From the NCBI RefSeq assembly GCF_038096165.1, contig NZ_CP151076.1, positions 620,001-684,000 on the forward strand: a DNA stretch of 64,000 bases. Direction: 5' to 3'. The DNA comes from Pseudomonas sp. G.S.17. Lineage in GTDB: Bacteria > Pseudomonadota > Gammaproteobacteria > Pseudomonadales > Pseudomonadaceae. Positions 35,012-46,181 of the stretch are shown piece after piece. Under the pieces are notes generated by a model that saw only the letters and a program-made list of their open reading frames with translations, did not search any database and was not told the origin of the DNA. A program made the position numbers and the translations under genes. How positions within the stretch are numbered: the first letter of the stretch is position 1; every line of letters starts with the position of its first letter.

Positions 35012-36183
35012 GGCAGCAGTTGATCCCAGACTGGTACAGCCAGCGGCGGTCGTGGCATTCCTGCCAGCGGCGGCTGCGGCGTTGGGTGGATTTCATCGTG
35101 AGACAGCGCGGCCAGCACCCGGTCGGCAAAGTCCGGGGCCAAAGCCAGCTTGGTCGGCCAGCCCGTCATCAATCGACCCTGCACGTTAAGAAACGCGTTG
35201 TCAGGACGAGTCAGGCCGGATTGCGCAGGTTCTGCACGATCAACGCGCAAGGTTGCCCATTGCACCTGACTGAGATCTATCCAGGGCAGCAAAGTGCCCA
35301 ATTCTTTTTTCACCGCGGCGATTTGCGCGGCCGGTTCGCGGGCAACGCCGTCCGCTTCGGCGACGTCGCCGCCCACGTACCACACCCATTGGCCATCGGC
35401 CGCCGGATGGGTGGTGACCGTGAGGCGCGGTTTCGGTCCGCCGCCCAGGCAGTGGGCGTACAAAGGTTTCAGGGTTGGCCCCTTGGCCAGCACCATGTGC
35501 AGCGGACGGCGTTGCATGGTCGGTTGCGAGACGCCGAGCGTCTTCAGCAATTGGGCATTGCCAGCGCCAGCACTCAACACCACCCGTTGCGCAATGATGT
35601 TGCGCCCGTCAATGCACAGGCCGATCAGCTGGTCGCCGTCGTGCAGCGGTTCGATGTTCTGCCCGGCCAGCAAGCTGTCGCCCGCCAGCTCCGCAAGCCG
35701 TGCGATCAGGCTCGGCACATCGATCACGAGTTCAGCCAGCCGATACACCTTGCCCTTGAATTTCGGGTCTTGCAGCGCGGGGGGAAGGTCGGCGCCTTTG
35801 ACTTGATCGACGCGGCCGCGCACCGCCTTGCTGGCGAAAAAACTGGTGAGATTGCCGGCCAGGGTGCCAGGCGACCACAAGTAATGCGCTTCGGACAGCA
35901 GACGCACGCCGGTCAGATCCAGCTCGCCCTTGCCCGACAACGCCTCACGCCAGCGGCGCGGCATGTCGGCAATGGCTTCGGACGCGCCGGACAGCGCGCC
36001 ATGCAGCGCGTATTTGGCGCCACCGTGAATGATGCCCTGGGACTTCAGGCTTTGCCCGCCGCCCAGTGCTGAACTTTCTACCAGAACTGTCGAGAATCCT
36101 TGACGACGCAGCCGGGCATTGAGCCAGAGACCAGCAACGCCGGCACCGACGATCAGAACGTCAGTGGAAATAGCAGAAGGCAT
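35008..36183 (-). CDS. FAD-dependent oxidoreductase (DAO family)
   Basis: A 391-residue flavoprotein. The N-terminal dinucleotide-binding motif VLIVGAGVAGLWLNARLR is intact, and the remainder has the layout of the D-amino-acid oxidase/glycine oxidase-like family. ATG 36183 was chosen because GAGG lies six bases upstream; a GTG two codons earlier is possible. Coupled to the downstream aldo/keto reductase gene. Substrate unknown. Confidence 0.82.
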   Translation of the reverse strand: MPSAISTDVLIVGAGVAGLWLNARLRRQGFSTVLVESSALGGGQSLKSQGIIHGGAKYALHGALSGASEAIADMPRRWREALSGKGELDLTGVRLLSEAHYLWSPGTLAGNLTSFFASKAVRGRVDQVKGADLPPALQDPKFKGKVYRLAELVIDVPSLIARLAELAGDSLLAGQNIEPLHDGDQLIGLCIDGRNIIAQRVVLSAGAGNAQLLKTLGVSQPTMQRRPLHMVLAKGPTLKPLYAHCLGGGPKPRLTVTTHPAADGQWVWYVGGDVAEADGVAREPAAQIAAVKKELGTLLPWIDLSQVQWATLRVDRAEPAQSGLTRPDNAFLNVQGRLMTGWPTKLALAPDFADRVLAALSHDEIHPTPQPPLAGMPRPPLAVPVWDQLLP

Positions 36184-36232
36184 GAGCACCTCAGTGGCCG
36201 AAAGAATGCGGCCATTATAGAGGATCGCGTTT

Positions 36233-36565
36233 TCAATGCCCGGCGGTTTTCGAGAACAACTGGATCACCACCACGCCCGCGACGATCATCGCCATGCCCA
36301 GCACCGCTGGCAGGTCGAGTTTCTGCCCGTAAATAAACAGCGCCGCGACGCTGACCATGACAATCCCCATGCCAGCCCATACCGCATAAGCCACGCCGAC
36401 GGGGATGGTGCGTACCACCAGAATCAGCATCCAGAAAGCAATGGCGTAGCCGCAAATGACCAGCAACAGCGGCAGCGGGGTGCTCAAGCCTTTCACTGCT
36501 TTCATGGAAACAGTGCCGATGACTTCGGCGCAAATGGCGATGGCCAGCAGGTAGTAAGCAGACAT
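36233..36565 (-). CDS. SMR family multidrug efflux protein (EmrE-like)
   Basis: 110 residues, the standard length of small multidrug resistance proteins, with four transmembrane helices. Helix 1 contains the membrane-embedded Glu (LAIAICAEVIGTVSMKA) that couples proton exchange to export of cationic compounds, and helix 3 has the AYAVWAGMG motif. The start at 36565 has AGAGGAG upstream. Divergent from a LysR gene with a shared operator-like palindrome, so regulation by that LysR is likely. Matches PA4990. Confidence 0.88.
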   Translation of the reverse strand: MSAYYLLAIAICAEVIGTVSMKAVKGLSTPLPLLLVICGYAIAFWMLILVVRTIPVGVAYAVWAGMGIVMVSVAALFIYGQKLDLPAVLGMAMIVAGVVVIQLFSKTAGH

Positions 36566-36626
36566 GGGATAACTCCTCTTCACAGGCTGCGTATTCTAGA
36601 GATTCTTGAAGTGCGGTAAAGTCATT

Positions 36627-36649
36627 ACCTATCTGCAATAGAGATAGGT
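36627..36649. promoter_or_regulatory. LysR-type operator between the SMR and LysR genes
   Basis: Perfect inverted repeat ACCTATCT-N7-AGATAGGT, containing the classical ATC-N9-GAT LysR recognition pattern, located 10 bases before the LysR start and 62 bases before the SMR start. It is the probable binding site of the adjacent regulator. Confidence 0.65.
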
Positions 36650-36658
36650 TGGTGTGCG

Positions 36659-37543
36659 ATGCAATGGAATATTGAGCAGATCCGTTTATTCGTCAGCGTC
36701 GCCGAACAGCGGTCGTTTTCCGCCGTGGCGCGGGACACGCGTCGCGCGCAATCGGCGGTCAGCAGCGCTGTGGCCATGCTTGAGTCCGATCTCGGCGTCA
36801 GCCTGTTCGAGCGCAGCAGCGGTCGCCAGCCACGCCTGACCGAAGCCGGGACTGCGCTGCTTGAAGAAGCTCGGGAGCTGCTGCGCCAATGCGAACGTCT
36901 TGACGGTCGCGCGCTGGCCCTGGCCCGTGGGCAGGAAGCTCGATTGCGTCTGGCCCATGACGAGGCGATGCCCTATCAGCCGGTGCTGGACAGCCTCGAA
37001 GAGTTGGCTGAGCGCTTCCCGGTGGTCGAAGTGCAGCTGGCCAGCGCCGCTCAAGGTGACGTCGCGCGCAAGTTGCTGGAACGCCGGGCCGATCTGGGAT
37101 TGCTGTTTCATCATGAGCAAATGCCCGAAGCCCTGGAGCGTCGCGGCCTGGGCAGCGTGGAGATGGTCACGGTCTGCGCCGTGGGTCATCCGCTGGCGAA
37201 TCAGGCCAGGGTCAGTCGCCAGCAGCTCGGTCGCCATCGGCAATTGCTCATCGCGCCGCAGCAAAGCGGTTATCCCGGCGGCGAGCAGCTCAGTGCGCAG
37301 GTCTGGCGGGCCGACAGCTTTTACGTCATGGCCGAATTGCTCATGCGCGGGCTGGGTTGGGCCTGGCTGCCGCGCCATGTGGTGCAGTATCCGGCCTACC
37401 AGAATCAGATGACCGAACTGCTCAGCGAATGGACGCCGCCGCCCTTGGTGGTGGAAATGGTCTGGCGTCGCGACGAGCCCCTTGGCCCTGCCGCGCAATG
37501 CCTGGCGCAAAGTTTTGCCCGGCATTTGCAGGCAATTGGCTGA
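36659..37543 (+). CDS. LysR-type transcriptional regulator
   Basis: A 294-residue regulator. The N-terminal winged helix is clear (IRLFVSVAEQRSFSAVARDT, AVSSAVAMLESDLGVSLF), followed by a periplasmic-binding-protein-like effector domain. It is divergent from the SMR pump gene, with an ATC-N9-GAT palindrome between them, so it probably regulates both itself and the pump. The inducer is unknown. Position matches PA4989. Confidence 0.88.
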   Translation: MQWNIEQIRLFVSVAEQRSFSAVARDTRRAQSAVSSAVAMLESDLGVSLFERSSGRQPRLTEAGTALLEEARELLRQCERLDGRALALARGQEARLRLAHDEAMPYQPVLDSLEELAERFPVVEVQLASAAQGDVARKLLERRADLGLLFHHEQMPEALERRGLGSVEMVTVCAVGHPLANQARVSRQQLGRHRQLLIAPQQSGYPGGEQLSAQVWRADSFYVMAELLMRGLGWAWLPRHVVQYPAYQNQMTELLSEWTPPPLVVEMVWRRDEPLGPAAQCLAQSFARHLQAIG

Positions 37544-37557
37544 TAAACTCCGCGCCC

Positions 37558-38832
37558 ATGAATAGAACTCTATATACCCTGCTGTTTCATCTCGGCCTGC
37601 CGCTGGTGGCCTTGCGACTATGGCTGCGGGCGCGCAAGGCGCCAGCTTACCGTCAGCGGATCGGTGAACGATTCGCCTTCGGCCTGGCGCCGATGCAGCC
37701 GGGCGGAATCTGGGTGCATGCGGTTTCGGTGGGTGAAAGCATCGCGGCGGCACCGATGATTCGGGCGCTGCTGGCGCGTTACCCGCAGTTACCGATCACC
37801 GTGACCTGCATGACGCCCACCGGATCGGAGCGAATCAAGGCAATGTTCGCGGGCGAAGCACGCATTCAGCATTGCTACCTGCCGTACGATTTGCCGTGGG
37901 CGGCGGGGCGCTTTCTCGATCATGTGTGGCCGGTGCTGGGCATCATCATGGAAACCGAGCTGTGGCCCAATCACATCAATCAGTGCGCCAAACGTGGCAT
38001 TCCCGTGGTGCTGGCCAACGCGCGTTTGTCGGAGCGTTCAGCGCGGGGTTACGGAAAATTCGCCGCGCTGACCCGGCCGATGCTGGCGCAAATGAGCTGG
38101 ATCGCGGTGCAGACCGAAGCTGAATCCCAGCGTTTCCGGGATCTGGGCGCGCGTCCCGAATGCGTTGCGGTGACCGGTTCGATCAAGTTCGACCTGAGCA
38201 TTGATCCGCAGTTGCTCAAAGACGCCGCAGAGCTGCGCGGGCAATGGCAAGCGACGCAACGTCCGGTGTGGATCGCGGCCAGTACTCATGCTGGCGAAGA
38301 TGAAAGCGTGCTGTCCGCCCATCGGCAGTTGTTGGCGAGCCATCCTGACGCGTTGCTGATTCTGGTGCCGCGCCACCCCGAACGTTTTGCCAGCGTGCAT
38401 GACTTGTGTGTGCAGCAAGGTTTTGCGACGGTTCGGCGCTCATCGCAGCAACCGGTCAGCGCGCAAACGTCGGTGTTGCTCGGCGATACCATGGGTGAAC
38501 TGTTGTTTCTCTATGCCTTGGCTGATATCGCATTTGTCGGCGGCAGTCTGGTGCCCAATGGCGGGCATAACCTGCTAGAGCCTGCGGCGCTGGCCAAGCC
38601 GGTGTTAAGCGGGCCGCACCTGTTCAACTTCCTGGAAATCGCCGCGCTGCTACGCAAGGCCGGTGCGCTGGCTGAAGTCACCGACGCTGCAAGTCTGTCA
38701 GCTTCCGTGCAACGCCTGTTCGATCAACCGCAACAGGCGCGCACCATGGCCGATGCCGGGTTGCAGGTAATGAACGCCAATCAAGGCGCGTTGCAGCGGT
38801 TGTTGGACGGGATTGGGCGGTTGGTTAAATAA
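37558..38832 (+). CDS. waaA: 3-deoxy-D-manno-octulosonic acid (Kdo) transferase WaaA
   Basis: A 424-residue GT30 enzyme anchored by an N-terminal hydrophobic segment (YTLLFHLGLPLVALRLWL). It transfers Kdo from CMP-Kdo to lipid IVA. Family marks: IWVHAVSVGESIAA, the ETELWPN motif with its catalytic Glu, LSERSARGY, and the CMP-Kdo-binding GGSLVPNGGHNLLEPA. ATG 37558 lies 14 bases after the LysR stop. A longer frame upstream overlaps LysR and is not supported. Confidence 0.93.
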   Translation: MNRTLYTLLFHLGLPLVALRLWLRARKAPAYRQRIGERFAFGLAPMQPGGIWVHAVSVGESIAAAPMIRALLARYPQLPITVTCMTPTGSERIKAMFAGEARIQHCYLPYDLPWAAGRFLDHVWPVLGIIMETELWPNHINQCAKRGIPVVLANARLSERSARGYGKFAALTRPMLAQMSWIAVQTEAESQRFRDLGARPECVAVTGSIKFDLSIDPQLLKDAAELRGQWQATQRPVWIAASTHAGEDESVLSAHRQLLASHPDALLILVPRHPERFASVHDLCVQQGFATVRRSSQQPVSAQTSVLLGDTMGELLFLYALADIAFVGGSLVPNGGHNLLEPAALAKPVLSGPHLFNFLEIAALLRKAGALAEVTDAASLSASVQRLFDQPQQARTMADAGLQVMNANQGALQRLLDGIGRLVK

Positions 38833-38840
38833 CCCATTCT

Positions 38841-38899
38841 GTAGGACCGGCTTTAGCCGGGAGGGCAATTGACGCTCTCGCGACTAAAGTCGCTCCTAC
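38841..38899. repeat. REP element between waaA and the TolC-like gene
   Basis: A good arm (GTAGGACCGGCTTTAGCCGG) and a divergent opposite arm (CGACTAAAGTCGCTCCTAC) between two convergent genes. Confidence 0.75.
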
Positions 38900-38942
38900 G
38901 GTCGCTCCTCGCGGGCAAGCCTCCAACGTGGGCAGTAAGCAA

Positions 38943-40382
38943 TTATTGCTGCGCTGGCCTTTCAAAGTTCTTGCGCGCAGCCGCTGCCAGGTCCGGCGGC
39001 AGGAAGTCCTTGTCCGGGTTGTAATCCGGTTTCAGGTAGCGCGACAAATCCTGCAGATCGCCCGGATTCAGGGTTCCTGCGGCCTGCTTCAAGCGCAGGT
39101 TGTCGAGGATGTAGTCGTAGCGGGTGTTGTTGTAGTCGCGCACCGAAGCATACAGCTGGCGTTGCGCATCCAGCACATCGACGATGTTGCGCGTACCGAC
39201 CTGATAACCGATTTCCGTGGCTTCCAGCGCGCTCTGGTTGGAAATGATCGACTGCTTGCGCGCCTGGACCTGCTCCACGTCGGTGTTCACTGCGCGATGC
39301 AGGTTGCGGGTGTTTTCCACCACCTGACGGCGCAGGCCTTCGCGACGTTGTTCGCTCTGGCTCAGCCGTGAATAGGCTTCGCGAACCTGTGAGCTGGTCA
39401 GCCCGCCGCTGTAGATCGGAATATTCAGCTGCACGCCAATGCTGCGTTGTTCCACATCGCCGCTGTAGTTCTGCCCGGTGTAGTTCGGGTTACTGAAGCC
39501 CAGCGCATCGTTGTCGCCACGCTTGTAGGTCGCCACCGCATCTAGCGTCGGAGCGTGCCCGGCCTTGCGTTGGCGCAGGGTTTCTTCGGCTGCGTTGACG
39601 GCGTAGTTACTGGCCAGCAGATTCAGGTTCTGCTGCGCGGCCGTGTCGACCCAGGCCTTGGCGTCATTGGGCGTCGGCGCGAGCACCGGCAAGGTATGGA
39701 CGATGCCTTCGATGGCGTTGTATTCGCGATTGGTCAGGGTTCCCAGGGCCTGAAACGCATCGTCCACCTGACGTCTGGCGATGATCCGGTTGGCCCGCGC
39801 GGTGTCGTAACTGGCCTGGGCTTGCAGCACGTCGGTCTTGTCCGACAGGCCAACGTCGAAGCGCTCATTGGCTTGGTCCAGCTGACGTTTGAAGGCGGCT
39901 TCTTCGGCTTTGGTTGAGGCCAGATTGTCCTGGGCACGCAGCACGGTGAAATAATCCTCGGCGCTTTGCAGGATCAGGTTCTGTTCCGTGGCCGAGAGTT
40001 CCAGCGCGGCTTGTTCGTTGACCGCCTCGGCGGCCTGCAACTGGAACCAGCGGTCGGCGCGGAAGATCGGCTGGCTGAGCGTCGCCTGATATACCGTACC
40101 GCTGCGGGTCGCCGTGATATTGGGCTGGTTGATACTGGTGCGGGTGTTGTTCACATCGGCACCGGCCGACAGATTGGGCAGCAACCCGGCGCGCGCCTGG
40201 GGCACGATTTCCTTGCGGGCGGCGTAATCGGCGCGGGCAGCCGCCAGATCGGCGTTGTTGTTGACCGCTTCCTGATACACATTGACCAGTCCGGTCTTGG
40301 TCGGAAGAGGCAAGTCCGCTGCCCAGGCCACTGCATTGCACGTACACGACACGGCGATGGCCAATGAAAGTTTGCGCAGCAT
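38943..40382 (-). CDS. TolC family outer-membrane channel
   Basis: A 479-residue outer-membrane efflux protein with a signal peptide (MLRKLSLAIAVSCTCNAVAWA). Two repeated TolC-like halves contain the typical long helical hairpins and short strands (YQATLSQPIFRADRW in the first, GVQLNIPIYSGG in the second). It forms the exit duct for type I secretion or RND-type pumps; no inner-membrane partner is adjacent. The longer frame to 40466 was not used because the signal peptide begins at 40382. Divergent from the thiC riboswitch region. It corresponds to PA4974 in location. Confidence 0.87.
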   Translation of the reverse strand: MLRKLSLAIAVSCTCNAVAWAADLPLPTKTGLVNVYQEAVNNNADLAAARADYAARKEIVPQARAGLLPNLSAGADVNNTRTSINQPNITATRSGTVYQATLSQPIFRADRWFQLQAAEAVNEQAALELSATEQNLILQSAEDYFTVLRAQDNLASTKAEEAAFKRQLDQANERFDVGLSDKTDVLQAQASYDTARANRIIARRQVDDAFQALGTLTNREYNAIEGIVHTLPVLAPTPNDAKAWVDTAAQQNLNLLASNYAVNAAEETLRQRKAGHAPTLDAVATYKRGDNDALGFSNPNYTGQNYSGDVEQRSIGVQLNIPIYSGGLTSSQVREAYSRLSQSEQRREGLRRQVVENTRNLHRAVNTDVEQVQARKQSIISNQSALEATEIGYQVGTRNIVDVLDAQRQLYASVRDYNNTRYDYILDNLRLKQAAGTLNPGDLQDLSRYLKPDYNPDKDFLPPDLAAAARKNFERPAQQ

Positions 40383-40543
40383 GAGGCATTCCCTGTTGGT
40401 AATTGTTCTGCGGGTTCGCAAGTCAAACCAGCCTGCGAGTGTAGAGGTTGGCCTCGCTTGCAACAATCCGGCATATCAGCCATTTATCGAGCGTTTGAAA
40501 ACGGGCTTGGTAATCCGGGCGCGTCCCGACTAGACTGGCGACG

Positions 40544-40634
40544 TTCTTGTCGGGGTGCCTTGTTAGGAGGCTGAGATCGGTTAATCCGGATCCCGTTGAA
40601 CCTGATCAGGTTAGCGCCTGCGTAGGGAACAAGA
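40544..40634 (+). promoter_or_regulatory. TPP riboswitch (THI element) upstream of thiC
   Basis: Shows the conserved words CGGGGTGCC, CTGAGAT, CCCGTTGAACCTGATCAGG and GCGTAGGGAAC in the right order. The closing stem TCTTGT (40545-40550) pairs with ACAAGA (40629-40634). Thiamine pyrophosphate binding should repress thiC expression. The 165 bases between the aptamer and the thiC start contain further GC-rich hairpin potential, likely the expression platform. Confidence 0.95.
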
Positions 40635-40692
40635 TTTCTCGTCTCCCGGCGAGTCCTCTTGAGTGTCGTCCGGGGTCGTTGGTTCAGCATGA

Positions 40693-42690
<1,998 letters not shown>

Positions 42691-42715
42691 TTGTTCGAGG
42701 CATCGTTACCCGACC

Positions 42716-42767
42716 GTAGGACCGGCTTCAGCCGGGAGGGCGCCCTCCCGGCTGAAGCCGGTCCTAC
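42716..42767. repeat. Perfect 52-base REP palindrome
   Basis: GTAGGACCGGCTTCAGCCGG and its exact complement meet at a central GGGCGCCC, giving a fully symmetrical hairpin between thiC and cytX. Confidence 0.9.
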
Positions 42768-42797
42768 GGGATATCCGCATCTCTTCGAGATCACCCC

Positions 42798-44087
42798 ATG
42801 AACACCCCCAGCACCTATTCACCCGATATCCCCGTTCCCCAAGGCAAGCGTGTCTTCGGTGGGCGTGATCTGTTTTCCCTGTGGTTCTCCCTCGGCATCG
42901 GCCTGATGGTCCTGCAAACCGGAGCCTTGCTGGCGCCGGGGCTGGGCATGTCGGGTTCGCTGCTGGCGATTTTCCTCGGCACGCTGGTCGGCGTTTTGCT
43001 GTTGGCGGCAGTTGGCGTCATCGGCAGCGACACCGGTTTGTCGTCCATGGCCGCACTCAAGCTCAGCCTGGGCAGCAAAGGCGCGTCGTTGCCGGCAGTC
43101 CTGAACCTGCTGCAATTGGTGGGTTGGGGCTCGTTTGAAATCATCGTCATGCGCGATGCCGCGAGTCTGCTTGGCGCCCGGGCTTTCGGTGAAGGCGCCT
43201 GGCTGACCAGTCCGTTGTTGTGGACGCTGGTTTTCGGCGCGCTGGCCACGTTACTCGCAGTCAGCGGCCCGTTGACCTTCGTGCGGCAGATTCTGCGCAA
43301 ATGGGGCATCTGGCTATTGCTGGCCGCCTGTATTTGGCTGACCTGGAATCTGTTTACCAAGGCAGATCTCTCCGCGCTCTGGTCCCGGGCCGGGGATGGA
43401 TCGCTGCCATTTGCCGTCGGGTTTGATATCGCTATCGCCATGCCGTTGTCGTGGCTGCCGCTGATTGCCGATTATTCGCGCTTCGGCAAGCGCGCGAAAA
43501 ACGTCTTCGGCGGTACCGCGTTGGGCTTCTTTATCGGTAACTTCTGGCTGATGAGCCTGGGCGTCGCGTACACGCTTGCGTTCGCGCCGAGTGGCGAAGT
43601 CAATGCGCTGCTGCTGGCGTTGGCCGGGGCTGGCCTGGGGATTCCGCTGTTGCTGATTCTGCTCGACGAGTCGGAAAACGCCTTTGCCGATATTCACTCG
43701 GCGGCGGTATCCAGCGGGATGTTATTGCGGGTGAAGGTTGAACACCTGGCCTTGGCCATTGGCGTGATCTGCACGCTGATCGCCTGTTTCGCACCGCTGG
43801 CGCAGTACCAGAACTTCTTGTTGCTGATCGGCTCGGTGTTCGCGCCGTTGTTCGGCGTGGTGCTGGTGGATCACTTCATTCTGCGCGGGCGCAGCAGTCA
43901 GGTCGCAACCGTCGGCTTTCGCTGGCTGACGCTTCTGGCCTGGCTGGGCGGGGTCAGCACGTATCACTTGCTGGCCAATCTGTATCCGGATGTTGGCGCA
44001 ACACTGCCAGCGATCATCGTCGCTGGCGTGCTGCAATTGCTGTTGGGGAAAACCCTCAACCGCGGCCGGGGAACAGTTCCGGCTTGA
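42798..44087 (+). CDS. cytX: Putative hydroxymethylpyrimidine transporter CytX
   Basis: A 429-residue NCS1-family permease with about twelve hydrophobic helices. The first helix region FSLWFSLGIGLMVLQTGALL and the ADYSRFGKRAKNVFGGTALG loop are typical of the family. CytX members occur in thiamine operons and are predicted to import the hydroxymethylpyrimidine moiety. Here the gene follows thiC by 107 bases, with a REP palindrome between, so the TPP riboswitch probably affects it too. Its 3' end overlaps the convergent lipoprotein gene by 32 bases. Confidence 0.85.
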   Translation: MNTPSTYSPDIPVPQGKRVFGGRDLFSLWFSLGIGLMVLQTGALLAPGLGMSGSLLAIFLGTLVGVLLLAAVGVIGSDTGLSSMAALKLSLGSKGASLPAVLNLLQLVGWGSFEIIVMRDAASLLGARAFGEGAWLTSPLLWTLVFGALATLLAVSGPLTFVRQILRKWGIWLLLAACIWLTWNLFTKADLSALWSRAGDGSLPFAVGFDIAIAMPLSWLPLIADYSRFGKRAKNVFGGTALGFFIGNFWLMSLGVAYTLAFAPSGEVNALLLALAGAGLGIPLLLILLDESENAFADIHSAAVSSGMLLRVKVEHLALAIGVICTLIACFAPLAQYQNFLLLIGSVFAPLFGVVLVDHFILRGRSSQVATVGFRWLTLLAWLGGVSTYHLLANLYPDVGATLPAIIVAGVLQLLLGKTLNRGRGTVPA

Positions 44088-44802
44088 GGATGCCATTGAG
44101 CTGCGGATAAGGAATCTTCAGCTCGATGTGGCCCATGGAGTAGGGCGCGATGGTCGTCACCGGATACTTGAGGATCATCGCGCCATAGGTCAGGGCGATG
44201 TTTGGCGTTTTCTTGAACGGCCAGGTTTTGATGAACTCGGCATCTTCGTTCATCTTGGTCGAGACCAGCCAGCCCTGGTGCGACAGTTCGGCTTTCTGCC
44301 AGAACTCGCTTTCCTTGCCCGGGATGATCATATCGGCAAGGGTCAACACGCGCTGCTGTGGCCGCGAATAATTGATGAACGCCCGACCCGGTTCGCCGTG
44401 GGCAGCGCCGCCCTCGAGATAACTCGACAGTTCGATCACCACGATACCGTCATGCTGCTCGCGTACCTTGGCCTGCAGATAGCTGGCGTTGTGGCCTTCG
44501 GTGTCGCGCAGGTATTGCTCCTGATAGGCCTTGAGCGTCGGCGCCACGGGTGCGCTTGAATCGGTGCGCGTCAGTTGCAGCAGGGTTTTCTGCACGATTG
44601 CATCGAGTTTCGGCTCGTCGGCGAAATGCACGGTATCGATGTTGACCAGCGGACAATCGGCCGTGGTGCAGCCCGGCTTGATCAGCTCGGAAGCGTCGCG
44701 CTGGACTTGCAGCGGGGCACGGTAGTTAGGTTGGAACAGACTCTGGCAAGCGCCCAGCATCAAGGCCAGGCAAGCCAGTGAAGCGATCCTCAGTAACGAC
44801 AT
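44056..44802 (-). CDS. RsiV-like (DUF3298) lipoprotein
   Basis: 248 residues starting at ATG 44802 with AAGGATC upstream. The signal peptide ends in a lipobox (LACLALMLGACQS), so it is a lipoprotein. The C-terminal region with FWQKAELSHQGWLVSTKM and YGAMILKYPVTTIAPYSMG fits the DUF3298/RsiV family of the cell envelope. Function unknown. A longer frame to 44823 has no better start. Confidence 0.75.
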   Translation of the reverse strand: MSLLRIASLACLALMLGACQSLFQPNYRAPLQVQRDASELIKPGCTTADCPLVNIDTVHFADEPKLDAIVQKTLLQLTRTDSSAPVAPTLKAYQEQYLRDTEGHNASYLQAKVREQHDGIVVIELSSYLEGGAAHGEPGRAFINYSRPQQRVLTLADMIIPGKESEFWQKAELSHQGWLVSTKMNEDAEFIKTWPFKKTPNIALTYGAMILKYPVTTIAPYSMGHIELKIPYPQLNGILKPELFPGRG

Positions 44803-45022
44803 GTTGATCCTTTGCGGTGGCAATTAAGGCGGTTACGTTGTTCGTATGCAGGCTGCTTGGACTGCAAACAGGGCCATCGGTTCGCCGCTTGGCGGATTAG
44901 AGTTCGTTTCGCTATCGCCCGTCTACCCTGCATATTCGAGGGGGCTGCGACGCGGCTTGTGTTGAAACGGCATCAGACTCTAGGATGGCACGAAGCCAAA
45001 GATTGCCTTAAGCGAGAACTGT

Positions 45023-45640
45023 ATGACTGAATCGACCCGATCAACCCCGACGGCTTATGAAATTACCCAGCGCGATAACTGCTTCCAGGGTTTCTACAAA
45101 CTGGACAAGCTGTTCCTTCGCCATGAGCTGTTCGCCGGCGGGATGAGCAAGCAGATCAGTCGCGAGCTTTTCGTACGCCACGACGCCGTTTGCGTACTGC
45201 CGTACGACGCCAAACGCGACGAAGTGGTCTTGATCGAGCAGTTCCGGATAGGTGCCGTGGAGAAAACCGGCAATCCGTGGCTGATCGAATTGGTGGCAGG
45301 TCTGATCGACAAGGTTGAGGAACCGGAAGAGGTTGCCCACCGCGAGGCAGAAGAGGAAGCTGGGCTGGTGTTCAGTGCGTTGTGGCCCATCACCAAATAT
45401 TTTCCTTCGCCCGGCGGTAGCGATGAATTCGTTCATCTTTACCTGGGACGTTGCGAAAGTGAGGGCGCCGGGGGATTGCACGGACTGGAGGAGGAAGGTG
45501 AAGATATCCGCGTGACGGTCTGGGCCTTGGACGATGCACTGCAAGCCGTACGCGACGGCACTATCAAGAACGCTTCGGCGATCATTGCCTTGCAATGGTT
45601 GGCGTTGAATCGCATAGAAGTCAGGGGGTTATGGTCGTGA
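45023..45640 (+). CDS. nudF: ADP-ribose pyrophosphatase NudF
   Basis: A 205-residue Nudix hydrolase. The Nudix box reads GLIDKVEEPEEVAHREAEEE followed by AGL, with all catalytic Glu and Arg residues present. The family cleaves ADP-ribose to AMP and ribose-5-phosphate. It overlaps the following DUF1249 gene by ten bases, forming an operon that continues to cpdA as in PA4971-PA4969. Confidence 0.9.
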   Translation: MTESTRSTPTAYEITQRDNCFQGFYKLDKLFLRHELFAGGMSKQISRELFVRHDAVCVLPYDAKRDEVVLIEQFRIGAVEKTGNPWLIELVAGLIDKVEEPEEVAHREAEEEAGLVFSALWPITKYFPSPGGSDEFVHLYLGRCESEGAGGLHGLEEEGEDIRVTVWALDDALQAVRDGTIKNASAIIALQWLALNRIEVRGLWS

Positions 45641-46083
45641 ATCTTGTGCGCGAGCGCTATCGAGTTGATCTGGTGGGCCTGCAAGCGGCCTGCGAGGCCA
45701 ACTATGCGCGCTTGATGCGATTGCTGCCGGACATGCGCAACGAGCAACGCTCGCGGCGCGTGGCTGTCACTCAGGGCGACCAGATGCTGGGCGTGCTGGC
45801 CGTCGAAGTTCTGCTCGATTGCCCGTACACCACCACGTTGCAGGTCCGCCAGGAACACAGCCTGCCTTGGCTGCCAGTGCCCAAACTGGAAGTGCAGGTT
45901 TATCACGATGCACGCATGGCCGAAGTCATCGGCGCTGAACACGCCCGTCGTTTTCGCGGCATCTATCCGTATCCCAATGCCGACATGCACCAGCCCGACG
46001 AAAAGGCCCAGCTCAATCTGTTCCTCGGCGAATGGCTGAGCCATTGCCTGGCGTGCGGTCATGAGTTTGAAGCGGTGCGCTGA
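45631..46083 (+). CDS. DUF1249 family protein (YqiB-like)
   Basis: 150 residues from ATG 45631, preceded by CAGGGGG. It has the DUF1249 pattern (RYRVDLVGLQAACEANYARL, LEVQVYHDARMAEVI, YPYPNADMHQPDEKAQLN). Widespread in gamma-proteobacteria between nudF and cpdA, with no known function. Co-translated with nudF. Confidence 0.82.
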   Translation: MVVNLVRERYRVDLVGLQAACEANYARLMRLLPDMRNEQRSRRVAVTQGDQMLGVLAVEVLLDCPYTTTLQVRQEHSLPWLPVPKLEVQVYHDARMAEVIGAEHARRFRGIYPYPNADMHQPDEKAQLNLFLGEWLSHCLACGHEFEAVR

Positions 46084-46181
46084 GTGATGTCGGCACATTT
46101 GTGATCCAGGCCCGTCTTGCGGGTTTACCCGCCTTCATCGTCGCCACATAATCGCGCTGAATCCGCTCAAGGAGACGGCCT

